The position numbers and the translations under genes are program-made. Below the pieces are notes generated by a model. The model saw only the letters and a list, made by a program, of their open reading frames with translations, was not told where the DNA came from and made no database searches. A stretch of 64,000 nucleotides of DNA, taken from the NCBI GenBank assembly GCA_947374865.1, contig CANCDR010000004.1, positions 62,001-126,000 on the forward strand. The letters are read 5' to 3'. This document shows positions 8,098 through 17,708 of this stretch, piece after piece. This DNA comes from Oxalobacteraceae bacterium (GTDB lineage Bacteria > Pseudomonadota > Gammaproteobacteria > Burkholderiales > Burkholderiaceae_D). Position 1 is the stretch's first letter, and each line of letters begins with the position of its first letter.

Positions 8098-9948
8098 TTA
8101 GCGCATCGCATAGCGCAAGCCGACAAACACATTCGATCCCGGCGTGGCGTAAAACTGCGCCAGTTCATAGTTTTTGTTGGTGACATTATTCCACCGGCCA
8201 AACAGTGTCCAGTTTGCGCCCAAGCGCTGGCTGGCAAGCAGGTTAAACAAAGTATAGCCACCCAGGCGCTGAAGATTATCCGCATCATCAAAACGTTGGC
8301 TGGAAAAGATCGTCTCCAGACCGAGCTTCATATCGCCAAGCGCATACTCGGCACCAAGACTGCCATGCTGTTTCGCACGGCGCGCTAATGTTTTGCCACT
8401 GGTTTGATTGCGCGGGTCTTGCAGATCGAGTGCCGCACGCAGCCTGATGCTGCCGATTTGTTCTTCTGCCGACAGGGACAATCCTCGCAACAGCGCGCTA
8501 TCGATATTGTAGGCACAGCCATAGGGATGACTGGCGCGCAGCACCGGACAAACGGGCGCATAGACCAGCAGATCGCTCAGCCGATTCTGGAATAACACCG
8601 CACTGACCTGACGCTCGCCCTGATCATAGTAAAGACCGAGTTCCCTATTACGACCCTGCTCAGGCTTGTTATTAGCGATGCCATAGCCGGGGTAATACAG
8701 TTCATTAAAGGTCGGCGCGCGAAAACTCGTGCCGGCGCTGGCATTGAAGCGCCAGCTGGTATCGATGCGATAGCCATATTCCGCACTGGTCGTGAAATGC
8801 CGGCCGAACTGACTGTTATCGTCCTCGCGCACAGCGATACTGCCACGTTGCGCACCACGGCGCAGATGATAGGAGGCAGCCACAGAATTGGTACTGCGAT
8901 CGCCCCTGATCTGCGCCGTATCGGCGTCCACATGTTCCACTCGCCGCTCCATCACCACCTGCAAAACATCTTTATCAAAGGTGATATCGCTCTGCCAGCT
9001 GAATTGATTTTGCCGACTATTGATAAAGTCATTGCCGTAGGACGCAAAGGTTTTAGATTGATCCGTCGTCTGGCCGATCTGCAGCACACTGCGCCAATTT
9101 GCCGCCAGTTGATTTTGCGAGACCAAGGCCACGCTGCTCAAACGCTGTTCGGTACGATCATCAAAGCCAGCACCAGCATCGAACTGGGCATCCACCCGGC
9201 TATTCAAAAATTGCACACCGAGCGTATGCCCCTCCGCCAGCGTCATCCCCAGACGCGTGCTGAGGCTGGACTTTTTATAGCCATCATTGTCCGCGTTATA
9301 GGTGTAAGGACCCGCCCCCGGTTTGGCAGCAGAAAAACCCGCCATGCGCTCGCTGGCGGCCTGAATCGCATAATGTATTTTGTGCGCGTCGGCCGTCGCA
9401 CCGCTCACGCCGGCTTCGAGCAAACGCAGACCGGCGCTGCCCACACCCGTCGTGACAGTCGCGTTGGGCGCGCCCTCACCTTGACGGGTAAATATTTGCA
9501 CCACGCCGCCCATGGCATCCGCGCCATACATACTCGACTGTGGGCCGAACACGACTTCGACGTGATCGATTTGTGAGAGTGGAATACTGCTCCAGGTCGC
9601 GCCGCCCAAGGTGCTCGATTCAACCCGGACACCATCGATGAGCACCAGGCTCTGGGTATTGCCGGTACCGCGAATAAAGACCGAAGCGGCCGATCCGGCA
9701 CCGCCGTAGCGGGTAATTTCAAAGCCGCGTTTTTGCTGCAGCAGGTCTTCCAGGGTGCGCGAACCGCTGAGAGCAATTTCTTCCGCGCTGATGATCAGGA
9801 TGTCGCTCAAGACTTCTTTGGCCGTCAGCGGCATACGGGCTGCTGTGACGATCACGGGTGAAAAAGTAGATTGGGCATAAGCCGACGACGCGCAGGCCAT
9901 GGCCACGACAGCGCAGCAAACGACGCGCATAGGTGAGGTAAGTTTCAT
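8098..9948 (-). CDS. btuB: TonB-dependent vitamin B12 receptor (BtuB type)
   Basis: Outer-membrane receptor of 616 residues. It has a signal peptide ending SSAYAQ, a TonB-box-like segment (SPVIVTAAR, about residues 30-38), a plug domain with GFEITRYGG, IRGTGNTQSLVLIDGVR and YGADAMGGVVQIFT, then a 22-strand-type barrel that ends in an aromatic/arginine tail (GLRYAMR). The ATG at 9948 was chosen because the signal peptide begins there; the frame stays open to 10062, inside the riboswitch. A cobalamin riboswitch directly upstream is the best evidence that the substrate is cobalamin. The IcmF-type mutase at 48.1-51.4 kb would be a user of this cofactor. Confidence 0.88.
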   Translation of the reverse strand: MKLTSPMRVVCCAVVAMACASSAYAQSTFSPVIVTAARMPLTAKEVLSDILIISAEEIALSGSRTLEDLLQQKRGFEITRYGGAGSAASVFIRGTGNTQSLVLIDGVRVESSTLGGATWSSIPLSQIDHVEVVFGPQSSMYGADAMGGVVQIFTRQGEGAPNATVTTGVGSAGLRLLEAGVSGATADAHKIHYAIQAASERMAGFSAAKPGAGPYTYNADNDGYKKSSLSTRLGMTLAEGHTLGVQFLNSRVDAQFDAGAGFDDRTEQRLSSVALVSQNQLAANWRSVLQIGQTTDQSKTFASYGNDFINSRQNQFSWQSDITFDKDVLQVVMERRVEHVDADTAQIRGDRSTNSVAASYHLRRGAQRGSIAVREDDNSQFGRHFTTSAEYGYRIDTSWRFNASAGTSFRAPTFNELYYPGYGIANNKPEQGRNRELGLYYDQGERQVSAVLFQNRLSDLLVYAPVCPVLRASHPYGCAYNIDSALLRGLSLSAEEQIGSIRLRAALDLQDPRNQTSGKTLARRAKQHGSLGAEYALGDMKLGLETIFSSQRFDDADNLQRLGGYTLFNLLASQRLGANWTLFGRWNNVTNKNYELAQFYATPGSNVFVGLRYAMR

Positions 9949-10035
9949 TGATGATTTTCTGATAGAGACAGCCAGCCTACTTCCCCGTGGGCCGGTTGAA
10001 AAAGAATCGCAGCCGGTCTGGCACTGGATTCCACC

Positions 10036-10225
10036 TGCTCTGGCCGGTATCCGGGCTCGCAAGTCTAACTATCCCACCTTCCCGTGTCGTGACACAGTGG
10101 TGTTAGGGACAGCCGGCTGTCAACATCGACAGCGCTTGTTTACCGTTGCGGGGGCAGCACACCTTAGTCGAATGCAGACTTTGTGTTTCCCGTTTAACGA
10201 CGTCCATGGGCATGGACGTGCGCAC
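10036..10225 (-). ncRNA. Cobalamin riboswitch
   Basis: Read on the minus strand, the leader holds the ordered conserved elements of the AdoCbl riboswitch class. These are AAACGGGAAAC-type segment near 10190-10200, GCTGCCCCCGCAACGGT near 10145-10160, CCCTAACACCACTG near 10095-10110, GGGAAGGTGGG near 10075, and a B12 box GAGCCCGGATACCGGCC at 10042-10058. It ends about 90 nt before the receptor start codon. Cobalamin binding is expected to lower receptor expression. The outer borders are approximate. Confidence 0.93.
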
Positions 10226-10353
10226 CAAAACATGGCTAGTTTAGTTGTTAATTGCCCTTTACGTCAATCCAGGGTGGGCGCAATGCCTGACCCGAGGCGC
10301 GCTAAACCATGTTATAAAGCACACTTGTCAACCATCGTAAGTGGCGCTTTCCC

Positions 10354-10713
10354 ATGCCGATGAAGCCCGCAAATGCCCTCTCCTGGCGCCAGCTCTGCTG
10401 GTTATTTGCGCTCGCCCTATCGCTCTTGGCGAGTCAATTTGTCGGCCAGCGACATCGCATCGATCACAGTGTTTGGCTCGCTAACGGGGCGCAATTATCC
10501 GAGCGTCCAAGCGGCTGGGCTGTGGGCAGCGAGGCGACCCATTCCTGTATCGCGCTCGACGCTGCCTGTCTGGCTGATCTGCTCACCGACGCACAGCATC
10601 CAACAGCGCCCCGCGCATTCACCAGCCCTTCACCGCTACCCCTACCCGGCGCAATCTGGGCGCCTTTCTTCAGCACGTATTTTCATTCTCGTGCGCCACC
10701 ACTGACACCTTGA
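10354..10713 (+). CDS. Small membrane-anchored protein of the metal-uptake operon
   Basis: A protein of 119 residues with one N-terminal hydrophobic helix (LCWLFALALSLLASQ) and a short Pro- and Ser-rich remainder that contains HSCIALDAACLADLL. I do not recognise the family with certainty; small proteins of this general shape (DUF2946-like) occur next to metal-transport genes. It precedes an outer-membrane protein and a ZnuA-like binding protein on the same strand, so a role in metal uptake is inferred only from context. A start at 10360 is also in frame. ATGTTATAA at 10309-10317 resembles half of a Zur operator, but the other half is poor. Confidence 0.5.
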   Translation: MPMKPANALSWRQLCWLFALALSLLASQFVGQRHRIDHSVWLANGAQLSERPSGWAVGSEATHSCIALDAACLADLLTDAQHPTAPRAFTSPSPLPLPGAIWAPFFSTYFHSRAPPLTP

Positions 10714-10781
10714 AAAAATGTGGCGTCCTCGCTTTAACGCCTGGGCGCTTTCGTGTCATACATTTTTTAAGAGGTCATCAC

Positions 10782-12224
10782 ATGTTGAAGAAATCCGTTT
10801 TAGCGACGGCGCTTGCCATCACATTTGGATTCACATCAAGCATCCCAGCGACTGCATTGGCAGCCGACGATGTGCAGGTCAAACAAATTCGCGCAGAAAT
10901 CAGTCAGATGAAAGCCGCTTATGAAGCGCGCATTCAGGCGCTTGAAGCCAAGCTCCAGAAGCTTGCTGGCGAAATAAGTGAGGCGTCTTCGTCAGCGACT
11001 CTTGCTGCCCAAACTCAGCCGCAGGCACTGATACAAGCGCCGATACAAGCGCCGCCTTCACCCACACCGCCAATGCCCTCTGCACAATCTAGTATTGCTG
11101 CATTTAACCCGGCCATTTCACTCATCCTCGGGGGCACCTACGCCAATTTATCGCAAGACCCGAAGCAGTACCGCATACAGGGCTTCATGCCCGGCAGTGA
11201 GATCGGCCCTGGATCCCGAGGCTTTAATTTAGGCGAATCGGAACTCACGCTATCCGCCAATGTCGATCCGCATTTCTCTGGCAAGCTCACCTTCTCGCTG
11301 GCGCCGGATAATAACGTCAGCGTAGAAGAAGCCTTTGCCGAAACCACCGCGCTATCGAACGGCATCAATGTTCGTGCCGGACGTTTTTTATCGGGTCTTG
11401 GTTACATCAATAATCAGCATGCCCATGCCTGGGATTTTGTCGATGCGCCGCTGGTGTATCAGGCGATGTTTGGCGGGCAGTACAAATCGGATGGGGTGCA
11501 AATGCGTTGGTTAGCGCCCACTGAACACTTCTTTGAACTGGGCGCTGAAGTGGGACAGGGCGCCGCCTTTCCGGGTAATGACCGGAACAAAAATGGCATC
11601 GGTTCAAGCGTCATATTTGCCCACCTTGGCGACGATATTGGTGAGAGCAGCAGCTGGCGTGCCGGCCTGTCTTATCTGACGAGCGGCGCCACCGATCGGG
11701 CCTATCAAGATCTGGATGCGGTGGGTAATAGCGTGAACACGCTTTTTAGCGGCAAGGCCAAAACCTGGGTCGTGGATGGAATTTTCAAGTGGGCGCCGAA
11801 TGGTAATGGCACACGTCAAAATTTCAAGCTGCAAGGCGAATATATGCAGCGCAAGGAAAGCGGCACGCTCGCAGCCGAGGGGGTCGGCAGTGGTGGTTAC
11901 AGTACCAAACAGTCGGGCTGGTATGTGCAGGGGATTTATCAATTTGCGCCTGCCTGGCGGGTCGGTCTGCGGCACGATGGACTCTCCTCCGGCACGCCGG
12001 CCATTGGTCAGGATAAGCAGAGTAGTCTGAGTGCATTAGATTTCTCTCAACTGGCACAATTCAATGCCCGGCGCGATGCAGTAATGCTCGATTTTAATCC
12101 GTCAGAATTTTCGCGCTTCCGTGTGCAATATGCGCGCGATCAGTCGCGTCCGGAAGTGACTGATCAGCAGATTTTCCTTCAATACATCATGAGTCTGGGC
12201 GCCCATGGCGCGCACGCTTTTTAA
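10782..12224 (+). CDS. Outer-membrane beta-barrel porin-like protein, metal-uptake operon
   Basis: A 480-residue exported protein. The signal peptide (MLKKSVLATALAITFGFTSS) ends near ALAA. A predicted coiled coil follows (about residues 30-70, IRAEISQMKAAYEARIQALE), then a Pro/Ala linker, then a long beta-barrel region that ends in Phe (HGAHAF), as expected for BamA-dependent outer-membrane proteins. The layout resembles trimeric porins with an N-terminal coiled coil. The chosen ATG has GAGGT 5-9 bases upstream. ZnuA- and ZnuB-like genes follow directly, so it may pass zinc or another divalent metal across the outer membrane; this is inferred from context. Confidence 0.7.
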   Translation: MLKKSVLATALAITFGFTSSIPATALAADDVQVKQIRAEISQMKAAYEARIQALEAKLQKLAGEISEASSSATLAAQTQPQALIQAPIQAPPSPTPPMPSAQSSIAAFNPAISLILGGTYANLSQDPKQYRIQGFMPGSEIGPGSRGFNLGESELTLSANVDPHFSGKLTFSLAPDNNVSVEEAFAETTALSNGINVRAGRFLSGLGYINNQHAHAWDFVDAPLVYQAMFGGQYKSDGVQMRWLAPTEHFFELGAEVGQGAAFPGNDRNKNGIGSSVIFAHLGDDIGESSSWRAGLSYLTSGATDRAYQDLDAVGNSVNTLFSGKAKTWVVDGIFKWAPNGNGTRQNFKLQGEYMQRKESGTLAAEGVGSGGYSTKQSGWYVQGIYQFAPAWRVGLRHDGLSSGTPAIGQDKQSSLSALDFSQLAQFNARRDAVMLDFNPSEFSRFRVQYARDQSRPEVTDQQIFLQYIMSLGAHGAHAF

Positions 12225-12236
12225 GGAGTAATAATT

Positions 12237-13148
12237 ATGAAAACATCTTTTTACCTCAATCGCCTCGCCGGCATTCTGTTGGCCGCCACGCTCTTGCCTG
12301 CCCATGCGGCCCTGAATGTCTTGAGCTGCGAGCCGGAATGGGCCTCGCTGGTGACCGAACTCGGTGGCGATAAGGTCAAGGTCAGCAGCGCCACATCAGC
12401 ACTGCAGGATCCGCACCGCATCGAAGCACGCCCGAGCCTGATCGCCCGCACTCGCAATGCCGATCTGCTGGTGTGCACCGGACTCGAGCTCGAAGTCGGC
12501 TGGCTGCCGGTACTGTTACAGCAGTCGGGCAATAGCAAAATTCAAGCTGGGCAGCCGGGTAACTTTGAAGCAGGTCAAGTCGTTGCGCGACTCGACATTC
12601 CCGGCCGCGTTGATCGCAGCGAAGGCGATGTGCATGCAGCGGGTAACCCGCACATTCAACAAGACCCGCGCAATATTGCCATCATTGCCGAGGCACTGGC
12701 AAAACGACTGGCCGAGCTGGATCCGGCCAACGCGAGCACTTATCAGGCGCGGCAAAAAGATTTTTCGCAGCGCTGGAGCAGCGCCATGAAAAAATGGGAA
12801 CTGCAGATCGCACCGCTTAAAGGCTTGCCCTTGGTCGAGCATCACAAGAATATGGAATATCTTTTGAACTGGACCGGCATGCGCGTCATCGCCACGCTCG
12901 AACCGAAACCTGGCGTTGAGCCGAGCGCAGCGCACCTGTCGAGCTTACTCGCGCAGCTACAACGCCAGCCGGCGAAGATGGTGATCCGCGCAGCCTACCA
13001 AGATGGTCGTGCTTCACAATGGCTCTCTGAGCACGCCAAGATTCCTGCGGTGTCACTGCCATTTACCGTTGGCGGCAGTGACAAGGCCAAAGATTTATTT
13101 GGTCTGTTTGACGACACCATCGCCCATCTCACCGAGGCAGCAAAATAA
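12237..13148 (+). CDS. Metal ABC transporter substrate-binding protein (ZnuA-like)
   Basis: Periplasmic cluster A-I binding protein of 303 residues with a signal peptide ending PAHA. Likely metal ligands are His60 (QDPHR), His139 (GNPHI) and His202/203 (VEHHK), plus an acidic residue in the C-terminal lobe. The long His-rich loop typical of high-capacity ZnuA is nearly absent (only EGDVHAAGNPH). It would deliver Zn2+ (possibly Mn2+) to the permease encoded immediately downstream; the stop and next start overlap as TAATG. Zinc is favoured because of the porin-like partner, but the metal cannot be fixed from sequence. Confidence 0.85.
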   Translation: MKTSFYLNRLAGILLAATLLPAHAALNVLSCEPEWASLVTELGGDKVKVSSATSALQDPHRIEARPSLIARTRNADLLVCTGLELEVGWLPVLLQQSGNSKIQAGQPGNFEAGQVVARLDIPGRVDRSEGDVHAAGNPHIQQDPRNIAIIAEALAKRLAELDPANASTYQARQKDFSQRWSSAMKKWELQIAPLKGLPLVEHHKNMEYLLNWTGMRVIATLEPKPGVEPSAAHLSSLLAQLQRQPAKMVIRAAYQDGRASQWLSEHAKIPAVSLPFTVGGSDKAKDLFGLFDDTIAHLTEAAK

Positions 13149-13906
13149 TGACTGACGCAATCGACCTGAGCATCATCCTGCCGGCCCTCCTGGCGGGCCT
13201 CATCGTCCTGGCAACCCATGTACCTCTGGGCGCGCAGGTATTAAAGCGCGGCATCGTATTTATCGACTTAGCCATCGCGCAGATTGCGGCATTAGGCGTC
13301 ATCTTAGCCGGCATGGCCGATCTGGATCCACAGGGCTGGATGATGCAGGCCGCAGCCGGCAGCGCCGCGGTGTTGGGCGCCTTCCTGCTGACCTGGACGG
13401 AAAAGCGCTGGCCGGAAGTGCAGGAAGCGCAGATCGGTGTGCTGTTCGTATTGGCGGCCACTGGCGGCCTGCTGCTGCTCGCACATAACCCGCATGGTGG
13501 GGAACATTTACGCGATCTGTTATCGGGCCAGATCCTGTGGGTGAGTTATCCGCAGCTGCTCTTGCCGGCCATTGGCACGGTCGCTATTTTGCTGGCGCTG
13601 CGTGTATTCCAAGAGCGTCTGTCGCGGCTGGGCTTTTATCTGATCTTCGCTCTGGCGGTGACGGCCTCGGTGCAGCTGGTCGGTGTGTATCTGGTATTTG
13701 CCAGCCTGATCGTGCCGAGTCTGGGGACGCGTAATCACGCACCATCCCGCCGGCTGCCACTGGCCTTCGGGATTGGCGGTGGCGGCTATGCGATTGGCCT
13801 GGTGCTGTCAACGCTGTTTGATTTGCCGTCGGGTGCGCTGATTGTGTGGTGTCTGGCTGGCTTGGCGATGGTGGTGTATTCCTTGGGGCCGAAACATAGC
13901 ACTTAA
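13148..13906 (+). CDS. Metal ABC transporter permease (ZnuB-like)
   Basis: An inner-membrane protein of 252 residues with about seven to eight hydrophobic helices and the ABC-3 family pattern (GAQVLKRGIVFIDLAIAQIAALG near the start, VGVYLVFASLIVPSL later). It should form the channel of a zinc/manganese importer with the ZnuA-like protein upstream. The partner ATPase (ZnuC) is not encoded next to it: the operon stops here and the next gene converges from the other strand 27 bp away. The ATPase must be elsewhere or be shared with another system. Confidence 0.85.
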   Translation: MTDAIDLSIILPALLAGLIVLATHVPLGAQVLKRGIVFIDLAIAQIAALGVILAGMADLDPQGWMMQAAAGSAAVLGAFLLTWTEKRWPEVQEAQIGVLFVLAATGGLLLLAHNPHGGEHLRDLLSGQILWVSYPQLLLPAIGTVAILLALRVFQERLSRLGFYLIFALAVTASVQLVGVYLVFASLIVPSLGTRNHAPSRRLPLAFGIGGGGYAIGLVLSTLFDLPSGALIVWCLAGLAMVVYSLGPKHST

Positions 13907-13933
13907 AGTTATTGTCATGGCCAGCCGAGCTTT

Positions 13934-15112
13934 TTAAAATACCTCAAATAACCCGGCTGCGCCCATTCCTGCGCCAATACACATTGTGACGACCGTGTAT
14001 TTAACTCCTCTGCGCTTTGCTTCGATGAGCGCATGTCCGACTAATCGGGAGCCCGACATGCCATAAGGGTGTCCCATGGCGATGGCACCACCGTTGACGT
14101 TAAATATATCATTGGATATTCCGAGCTGATCACGACAGTAAATTGCCTGAACGGCGAACGCTTCGTTCAGTTCCCATAACCCGATGTCATCAATCTTTAA
14201 TCCTGCCTTTTTTAGCAGCTTTGGTACTGCGAAGATCGGACCGATGCCCATTTCTGCAGGTTCGCAGCCAGACACAGCGAAACCCAAAAATCTTCCCATT
14301 GGCGTTAAGCCTTTTCTTTCTGCAGCTCTTTCGCTCATGACAACACATGCTGAGGCGCCATCCGATAATTGACTCGCGTTTCCCGCACTAATCACCCCAC
14401 CTTCGATGACTGGTTTGAGCTGAGTAAGCGCTTCAAACGTCGTGCCCGCCCGAATCCCTTCATCGTCGCTGGCGAGTACTTCCTGGATTGACTCAATTTT
14501 CGTTTGTCGATCAATGATTTTTGACTTTACTTTGATCGGTGCGATCTCATCTGCGAACTTACCCTCTCGTTGTGCTTGCGCTGCACGTTGTTGACTTTGT
14601 GCGCCATATTCATCCTGTCTTTCACGCGAAATATGATATTTTTTGGCGACGAATTCTGCTGTTTGTAACATTGGCCAATAAACTTCTGGCTTGTTTTTGA
14701 GGAGCCATTCATTTTCCAGATACTGCTTGTTATATTCGTTGGCTACCAAGGAAATTGATTCCAGGCCTCCGGCGACGAAGACATCCCCTTCGCCTGCCTT
14801 TACGCGATAGGCAGCATCAACAATGGCTTGCAGTCCTGAGGAGCAAAATCGATTCACTGTCACACCAGGCACACTGACGGGTAATCCAGCACGTATCGCA
14901 ATTTGACGCGCTATGTCATAGCCGGTAGCACCTTCCGGCGTGGCACAGCCCATGATGACATCTTCTACTTCCTGCGGTTCAATACCTGCGCGGGCTAAGA
15001 CTGTTTGTACCACGTGCCCCCCCAGATCAGCACCATGCGTCATATTGAACGCCCCGCGCCACCCTTTGCAAATTGGCGTGCGTGCGGTTGAAACGATGAC
15101 GGCTTGTGTCAT
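13934..15112 (-). CDS. Acetyl-CoA acyltransferase (thiolase, FadA-like)
   Basis: A degradative-type thiolase of 392 residues that cleaves 3-oxoacyl-CoA to acetyl-CoA and a shortened acyl-CoA. The acyl-accepting cysteine is Cys90 in [20 protein letters not shown] carries the catalytic His, and [13 protein letters not shown] holds the C-terminal proton-shuttling Cys. The GHPYGMSG form (instead of GHPLGxTG) is an unusual variant and may reflect a bulky or cyclic substrate. It lies 60 bp after the SDR gene on the same strand, so both belong to the operon that starts at the operator-promoter near 16.1 kb. Confidence 0.85.
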   Translation of the reverse strand: MTQAVIVSTARTPICKGWRGAFNMTHGADLGGHVVQTVLARAGIEPQEVEDVIMGCATPEGATGYDIARQIAIRAGLPVSVPGVTVNRFCSSGLQAIVDAAYRVKAGEGDVFVAGGLESISLVANEYNKQYLENEWLLKNKPEVYWPMLQTAEFVAKKYHISRERQDEYGAQSQQRAAQAQREGKFADEIAPIKVKSKIIDRQTKIESIQEVLASDDEGIRAGTTFEALTQLKPVIEGGVISAGNASQLSDGASACVVMSERAAERKGLTPMGRFLGFAVSGCEPAEMGIGPIFAVPKLLKKAGLKIDDIGLWELNEAFAVQAIYCRDQLGISNDIFNVNGGAIAMGHPYGMSGSRLVGHALIEAKRRGVKYTVVTMCIGAGMGAAGLFEVF

Positions 15113-15172
15113 GATGATCCTTGTTAATTGTTATCTGATGAATTTTGGGGCGAACTATCTTGCAGATCGCAT

Positions 15173-15940
15173 TTACCTTGCTGTAAATCCGCCATCGACG
15201 ATGAGATCAGTGCCGGTGACGTAGCTAGAATCAGCAGAAGCCAGATAATAAATCGCATCCGCAATTTCACTTGGCGTTGCAAATCTTCCCATTGGCGTCG
15301 CTTTCATTAAGGCGCGGCGCATTTCCGCGCTCATTTTTTTAGCCCCTTTGCGAGGCATTTCAACATAGCCAGGTAAGACGCTGTTGACGCGAATGCCATT
15401 ACCCGCAGCAGCGCATTCCAGGGCCGCTACTTTACTTAATTGACGCACACCGCCCTTTGAGGCGGCATAGGCGGCATTATTTTGCACACCTACCGTTCCT
15501 ATGATGGATGAGACATTGACAATGCTTCCACCTCCATTTGGCGTCATTGCCATAATGGCGTGCTTCACACCGAGGAATACACCATCCAGGTTTACCGATG
15601 TGACAAAGCGCCAATCTGCAAGACTGGTGTTTACGATCGCACCTGGTCTTCCTACGCCAGCATTATTTACCACCGCATCAAGTCGTTGGAATCGTCGTTC
15701 GATTTGCCGCATGACGCGCGACCAGTGCGCTTCACGCTGCACGTCCAACACCATTGGGTGGACATCCAATCCTTCGCGGACCAATTTATTCGCTGCCACT
15801 GTAGTTTCCACCTTATCCAGATCAGCGATGACGACGATGGCCTGTTCCTGTGCAAAACGTCGGGCAGTCGCAAAGCCAATCCCCGAAGCCCCTCCGGTGA
15901 TCAACACCACCTTACCCGCCATGCTATTTTTCCGCGTCAT
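15173..15940 (-). CDS. Short-chain dehydrogenase/reductase
   Basis: A classical SDR of 255 residues. The cofactor motif TGGASGIG is at about residues 14-21, NNAG near residue 91, the catalytic Ser in VNVSSIIG and the YAASK pair Tyr/Lys near 158-162. The acidic Asp after the second strand (VIADLDK) favours NAD(H). It probably oxidises or reduces a hydroxyl/keto group on the substrate of the surrounding CoA pathway; the exact step is unknown. It is the first gene of a two-gene operon with the thiolase and faces the acyl-CoA dehydrogenase operon across a 415-bp divergent region with two TetR-type operators. Confidence 0.82.
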   Translation of the reverse strand: MTRKNSMAGKVVLITGGASGIGFATARRFAQEQAIVVIADLDKVETTVAANKLVREGLDVHPMVLDVQREAHWSRVMRQIERRFQRLDAVVNNAGVGRPGAIVNTSLADWRFVTSVNLDGVFLGVKHAIMAMTPNGGGSIVNVSSIIGTVGVQNNAAYAASKGGVRQLSKVAALECAAAGNGIRVNSVLPGYVEMPRKGAKKMSAEMRRALMKATPMGRFATPSEIADAIYYLASADSSYVTGTDLIVDGGFTAR

Positions 15941-16095
15941 ATTGCGCTCCTAGTTGAAGGGAGAAGGTTAATTTGTGCACAGATGCCTTGGCATCAACAT
16001 CGCAAGATACGCAGATGCCAACCTGCCACCTAAAGATGCGCAGGATGCCTTTTTAAACGTCGATGTACTTAGCCGATTAATAGGTTGATTAATTA

Positions 16096-16126
16096 ATTAT
16101 AATCGACCGACTGGTCGGGCGTGCAA
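16096..16126 (-). promoter_or_regulatory. Promoter with TetR-type operator (site a), drives SDR-thiolase operon
   Basis: On the minus strand a -35 box TTGCAC (16126-16121) and a perfect -10 TATAAT (16101-16096) are 19 bp apart. The spacer holds CCGACCAGTCGG (16118-16107), an imperfect palindrome of the same type as six other sites in the window. Repressor binding there would block RNA polymerase directly. Confidence 0.75.
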
Positions 16127-16187
16127 GCGGATCATAAACTTGCGAGGTAAATTCTGTCAAGTATCGGTAAAAAATAGTTGCCCACCA

Positions 16188-16217
16188 TTGACACCCGACC
16201 GGGCGGTCGAGTATTCT
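16188..16217 (+). promoter_or_regulatory. Promoter with TetR-type operator (site b), drives acyl-CoA dehydrogenase operon
   Basis: TTGACA (16188-16193) and TATTCT (16212-16217) are 18 bp apart, and the spacer contains the palindrome CGACCGGGCGGTCG (16196-16209). Boxes and spacing are the same as in site f. The leader to the gene start at 16356 is about 130 nt; I see no gene or structure in it. Confidence 0.8.
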
Positions 16218-16355
16218 AAATGTAACGTTCCAACAATTTTACCGCTGCACATGCCTCGAGTAAGGCGCTGGGAAGTGGCTAACCGCTCACCAACAGCGTC
16301 GACGCGCAAGTACCGAGGCGACCGAGAATACATACCAAACAAGAAAGCCGACAAA

Positions 16356-17618
16356 ATGAATTTCGAACAGTCCAAAAAATCGATCGAATGGATGGAAAAG
16401 GTCCGCGCTTTCATGGACGAGCATATTTATCCTGCGATTCCCATCTATGAAGCGCAGAAAAAGACGATCGATCGATGGAAGGAAACCACGCCGATTTTTG
16501 AAGAACTCAAAGCTAAAGCACGGGCTGCCGGACTGTGGAACATGTTTATGGCGCCGTCGGAACATGATGATGAATTTTTCACCAGTGTTGGTCTCACTAA
16601 CCTTGAGTACGCGCCGATTGCAGAGTTGATGGGACGCGTCTATTTTGCCGCAGAAGTCTTTAACTGTATGGCACCGGACACCGGTAACTTTGAAGTCTTG
16701 CATCGTTATGGCACCCCCGACCAAAAGCGCCGCTTCATGCTGCCTCTGGCGAATGGCGATACACGTTCTGCTTTCCTGATGACGGAGCCGGCTGTGGCAT
16801 CATCCGACGCGAGAAACATCCGCACCGAAATTCGTCGTGACGGTGACGAATACGTCATCAATGGTCACAAATGGTGGTCCTCAGGCGCGGCCCATCCGCA
16901 TTGCGCGTTCTACGTCGTTATGGGTCTTACGGACCCCAATGCTGAGACCTATCGTCAACAGTCGATGATTCTGGTTCCTGCGGGCACGCCCGGAATAAAA
17001 ATCGTCCGCCACCTTGAAGTCTTCGGTTTCGATCATGCGCCGCATGGTCATTTTGAGATCATTCTGGACAATGTGCGCGTGCCGGTCGAAAACATGATTT
17101 ACGGCGAAGGCCGCGGTTTCGAGATCGCTCAGGGGCGACTTGGTCCTGGTCGTATTCATCACTGCATGCGCAATATTGCCACTGCCGAAGTGGCGCTGGA
17201 AAAAATGTGCATTCGTTTAATGTCGCGCGAAGCTTTCGGCAAACGCATTCATGAACATTCGGTCTGGGAAGAGCGCATTGCCCACGCGCGCATCGACATT
17301 GAGATGGTGCGCCTACTCTGCCTAAAAGCAGCGTATATGATGGATACCGTCGGTAACAAGGCCGCCCGCAACGAAATTGCGATGATCAAGGTCATCGCAC
17401 CGCGCGTGACCCAAAAAATTATCGACATGGCGATACAAGCACATGGCGGCGGCGGTGTTGCGCAGGATTTCGGCTTGGCCGAAATGTTTGCCAATACCCG
17501 TATCGTTCGCCTGACCGATGGCCCGGATGAAGTACATTGCCGGACTGTAGCGCACCTCGAATGCAAAAAGTATGTAGATAGGGATTACGATAGCATCAAA
17601 GCTTACATGAAATCGTAA
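16356..17618 (+). CDS. Acyl-CoA dehydrogenase (ACAD10/11-like)
   Basis: An FAD-dependent acyl-CoA dehydrogenase of 420 residues. It introduces a 2,3-double bond into an acyl-CoA and passes electrons to ETF. Family marks are [13 protein letters not shown] with the flavin-contacting region, [10 protein letters not shown], and the C-terminal LTDGPDEVH. In that last motif the aspartate occupies the position of the catalytic glutamate of MCAD, as in the ACAD10/11 group. The ATG at 16356 (MNFEQSKK) is chosen; the frame is open upstream into the promoter, which cannot be coding. It heads a seven-gene operon with a CMD-like protein, a second dehydrogenase, an APH-like protein, a DUF6285-like protein and the DUF35/thiolase-like pair. 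Confidence 0.85.
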   Translation: MNFEQSKKSIEWMEKVRAFMDEHIYPAIPIYEAQKKTIDRWKETTPIFEELKAKARAAGLWNMFMAPSEHDDEFFTSVGLTNLEYAPIAELMGRVYFAAEVFNCMAPDTGNFEVLHRYGTPDQKRRFMLPLANGDTRSAFLMTEPAVASSDARNIRTEIRRDGDEYVINGHKWWSSGAAHPHCAFYVVMGLTDPNAETYRQQSMILVPAGTPGIKIVRHLEVFGFDHAPHGHFEIILDNVRVPVENMIYGEGRGFEIAQGRLGPGRIHHCMRNIATAEVALEKMCIRLMSREAFGKRIHEHSVWEERIAHARIDIEMVRLLCLKAAYMMDTVGNKAARNEIAMIKVIAPRVTQKIIDMAIQAHGGGGVAQDFGLAEMFANTRIVRLTDGPDEVHCRTVAHLECKKYVDRDYDSIKAYMKS

Positions 17619-17708
17619 GCTCGGCCATTGCTATGCGATGGCACGCACTGCATCACCCACGGAGGTCCGTGAAATTTGAGAATCATGCAAAAGAGAAGAG
17701 GTGAGTTT

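Noticed and set aside
8797-9576. Long open frame on the plus strand (259 codons) opposite the BtuB-type gene.
   Set aside because: The receptor on the minus strand has signal peptide, plug and barrel motifs. The opposite frame has no recognisable domain.
9949-10062. N-terminal extension of the BtuB-type receptor.
   Set aside because: It runs into the B12 box of the riboswitch, and the signal peptide starts cleanly at 9948.
10309-10317. ATGTTATAA as a Zur operator before the metal-uptake operon.
   Set aside because: It matches only the left half of the enterobacterial Zur consensus; the right half (AGCACACT) is poor. It was kept only as a remark.
16140-16355. N-terminal extension of the acyl-CoA dehydrogenase, since the frame is open from 16140.
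   Set aside because: The stretch contains promoter b and its operator; the protein family starts at MNFEQSKK, so the extension is non-coding.
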